In this document: positions 61,879-64,000 of the stretch, in pieces
Layout of the letters: the number at the start of each line of letters is the position of its first letter
Numbering within the stretch: the first letter of the stretch is position 1
Assembly: GCA_051453625.1 (NCBI GenBank)
Contig: JBOZIK010000001.1
Coordinates: forward strand, 23,998,667 to 24,062,666
Reading direction: 5' to 3'
DNA from: Welwitschia mirabilis
Taxonomy: Eukaryota > Gnetophyta > Gnetopsida > Welwitschiales
Length of the DNA stretch: 64,000 bases
Notes under the pieces: generated by a model
Told to the model about the DNA's origin: nothing
The model's database searches: none
The model's input: the letters and a program-made list of their open reading frames with translations, nothing else
Translations under genes and position numbers: made by a program

Positions 61879-62860
61879 CTATTCTTCTTCATCTGAACCT
61901 GGCAGGATCTCAAGGCCATAAGCAAACAAGTCAAAGACAATACGTCCCATCTTGCAATGGACTCTCTCTATTGTGTGTTTGGCTTGTAAGCCAACCTCTC
62001 TAGCTTGTTCTGCAATCTGTTTCACCTGTAGAATAGCCTTTATCAAGTCTTCATTTGTAACCGCACCAGGTTGTGAACTTGTGCTTTCCTCCATACAAGC
62101 TCTTTTTTGTGGCGGAGGAGAAGAGTTTCTGATTCTGCAGAAATATTCATTTTCTTCAGGGAGTACAATCCCAACGATCTAGGGATTTTCACCAATTCCT
62201 CATCTTTGTGCACTGCAAACTGATGATTCTCCAAAAGTGTTGTTATCAGACCTCCACGAGGTAGACTTGAATATCCAATGATAAAAAGTTGACTGATATA
62301 AACCATGATAAATTTGCACAGATTGATTCTAACTCCTGTACCAAGACAAAACAGAGTATAGGCACAAAGGGGACAACTTCATCCCTGTGTCCTAATTTTA
62401 AAACCAAATTATGTATAGAAATCTGAAATAAAACTCTATACAATGACTTGAGTTCATTTGTGGGCAAATTCGGTCGACATACGATGTCTCTTCCACATAA
62501 TTCGTGTGTAGGGTTTCAATAGACATAAATTCACGAATAGAGTTCAACCCATCATTCGGATAGCTAGTAATAAAAAAATTTTGCTCTAAATCTATTTCTA
62601 CTTCTCTTCCAAACACTTTTGTTCTTATTTGCCAATCTTCAGAATGAAAAGTTCCATTGCAATAGAAAAGTCTTACCATTCTCATTGTTGCTTTTGTGTC
62701 TGCATCAAGAACATACTACCAACCTTGCTCTATAAACAAATGATCTATCTTGACTTCCCTTCTGAAAGACTCAAAATCAATTTTTCTCTCTAGTGCAATT
62801 GGTCTTTGTGAGAATCGGCTGAGCCATGTCTTCTATGATATGGAGAGATGAATCATTCAG
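61879..62860 (-). pseudogene. Third ORF of the right-hand Copia element ('putative plant transposon protein' type)
   Basis: Minus-strand reading: IDFESFRREVKIDHLFIEQG at about 62.79-62.73 kb, then the frame at 62398-62685 with MRMVRLFYCNGTFHSEDWQI, RTKVFGREVEIDLEQNFF, and the last frame 61879-62094 (EDLIKAILQVKQIAEQAREV), which looks helical or coiled. The '...GW..L......MVR.FY.N......V.G..v...' pattern is the same class as the third ORF at 29.15 kb. Frameshifts separate the pieces. It follows pol in order, as in SIRE-like elements that carry an extra ORF of unknown role. Confidence 0.55.
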
Positions 62861-63314
62861 ACTCAGAGGTAGGTTCTATCCCTTTCCTGTAGGCCAACTT
62901 CGATCTCACCATGGTAAAGAAGAGGAATGACACACAAGAGAGGTAAGAGGAGAAGAGTTAAAATGAAGATAAAGAATGGTGAAGGTTTTTTAAAGCGGAC
63001 AAAATCAACAGCGTCCACGTTGCCAGTAGCCTGGACGTCCGAGTTATTGAGGCAGGACATCCAGGGTTTTAAAAAACCTAAATTTTTCCCACTCTGAACT
63101 GTCGGACATCTAAGTAATTGTAGCAAGACACGAGGTTTTAATAAACCCGAATTTTTAAAAATTTAAACTATTAGATGTCCAAGAAATTTCAATGGGACGT
63201 CTGGGTTCGAAGAAATCACTAATTTTGCCTAAAAAACCCAAATTTTAATAAAATTAACCACAATTTGGAAGATTGATGACAAAGGTAGGATCAAGATAAA
63301 AGCAGTTGACAATT

Positions 63315-63611
63315 TTATTGATGATTGGGGCAAACCCCAATACCTAAATTCTTCCTAAGATTAATGAATCTTTCTTCAGATAGACTTTTTGTCATAATGT
63401 CAGCAATCTGATTTTCAGTACTGATGTGTTCTAGGTTAATAATATAATTTTGAACTTGTTCTCCAATGAAGTGGTGTCTTATGTCGATATGTTCTGTTTG
63501 CGAATGTTGGACAAGATTTTTAGTGATGTTGATTGCACTGATGTTGTCACAATAGAGTTTGATGGTATCTAACTTGATCCCAAAGTCACTTAACATTTGC
63601 TTCATCCACAA
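63315..63611 (-). CDS. Copia RNase H, C-terminal end of pol (intact frame, partial)
   Basis: RNase H removes the RNA strand during reverse transcription. The 98-codon frame reads LYCDNISAINITKNLVQHSQ, TEHIDIRHHFIGEQVQ, QIADIMTKSLSEERFINLRK, an excellent match to the end of plant Copia pol, and ends with its own stop. It is open up to the gap at 63646, unlike every other pol fragment in the window, so this element may be younger. The rest of pol should lie in or beyond the gap, but sequence at 63745-64000 does not continue it obviously. Confidence 0.9.
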   Translation of the reverse strand: MWMKQMLSDFGIKLDTIKLYCDNISAINITKNLVQHSQTEHIDIRHHFIGEQVQNYIINLEHISTENQIADIMTKSLSEERFINLRKNLGIGVCPNHQ

Positions 63612-63645
63612 AAGTTGAGCACCAAATGCTCCTGCAGCAATGTAN

Positions 63646-64000
63646 NNNNNNNNNNNNNNNNNNNNNNNNNNNNNNNNNNNNNNNNNNNNNNNNNNNNNNN
63701 NNNNNNNNNNNNNNNNNNNNNNNNNNNNNNNNNNNNNNNNNNNNTTAATCTATTAGCCGAAAGACAAATGGAAAGGGCCGGCATAGGAGGTGTTGAAGAA
63801 CATAGGACTGAAATGCCATGAGTCAGAAAGAGTACTATAGAAGGATTTGAGTGTTTCGTTTCTAAAACACAAGGTGGAAGCAGTACAGATAGCCATTTCC
63901 CCTCATCCCCTACTGTTGGTGGATCTATTCCTGGCTCTTCTCCTCCTACACAGGCAGTTCCTTCATGTGCATCATTAATGGCTTCAGAAAGCCATAGTTA
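63646..64000. other. Gap and unassigned right edge
   Basis: N run 63646-63744. Beyond it the plus strand has a frame (ERQMERAGIGGVEEHRTEMP, stop) and then Ser/Pro/Gly-rich coding-like sequence (GSIPGSSPPTQAVPSCASLM) to the window end. No family is recognised. It does not look like Copia RT on the minus strand, so the gap may join unrelated pieces or hide an insertion. Confidence 0.3.

Noticed and set aside
62398-62685. 95-codon frame as a host gene
   Set aside because: It matches the third-ORF protein pattern of plant retrotransposons and lies in order after Copia pol.
1-64000. tRNA, rRNA, snRNA genes
   Set aside because: I scanned for familiar box and stem motifs by eye and saw none; tRNA-like words found (gctctgatacca) are retrotransposon primer-binding sites.

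Overview
The window is nuclear DNA from a seed plant with a repeat-rich, strongly A+T-rich genome. The evidence is spliced exons with GT/AG borders, plant-type Copia, Gypsy (chromovirus) and L1-like LINE retrotransposons, primer-binding sites (PBS) matching plant initiator tRNA-Met, and a plastid psbB fragment. The species cannot be fixed from sequence alone. Eleven runs of N are present; several of the gaps have the same sequence on both sides, so local order and copy number there are unreliable.

Layout. 1-7.1 kb: decayed, unrecognised sequence ending in an LTR-like block. 7.1-19.98 kb: several copies, in both orientations, of one long LTR family, plus a 1.3-kb non-LTR insertion with a perfect 17-bp target-site duplication (TSD). 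17.8-45.8 kb: one minus-strand Gypsy chromovirus (gag, protease, RT/RNase H, integrase, chromodomain, all broken by stops). It was later split by a plus-strand Copia element with a perfect 5-bp TSD (25284-33736) and by a block containing a dead L1-like LINE (about 35.3-42.5 kb, in its 5' LTR). 45.8-49.6 kb: an older LTR copy and unassigned sequence.

49.6-59.2 kb holds the only host gene I recognise, on the minus strand: an Rgp1 homologue, the partner of Ric1 in the Rab6/Ypt6 exchange factor. Seven exons are visible. One intron of about 6.4 kb contains a truncated Copia element, and that element carries a 157-bp plastid psbB fragment. Directly downstream of the last visible exon, separated only by a 100-N gap, lies a broken retrocopy of the same gene in which six visible introns have been removed exactly. 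60.9-64 kb holds another minus-strand Copia element with an intact RNase H end and a third ORF.

Most notable observations: the retrocopy abutting its parent; the psbB fragment inside a Copia gag; a Copia element that kept gag and a third ORF but has no pol; and arrays of CpG-centred palindromes in LTRs. For the AGACGTCT array, comparison of the two LTRs of one element shows CpG decay directly. No CRISPR, rRNA, tRNA or protein-coding operon was seen, and I do not claim a new functional system; the sequence reads as layered transposon insertions around one housekeeping gene.
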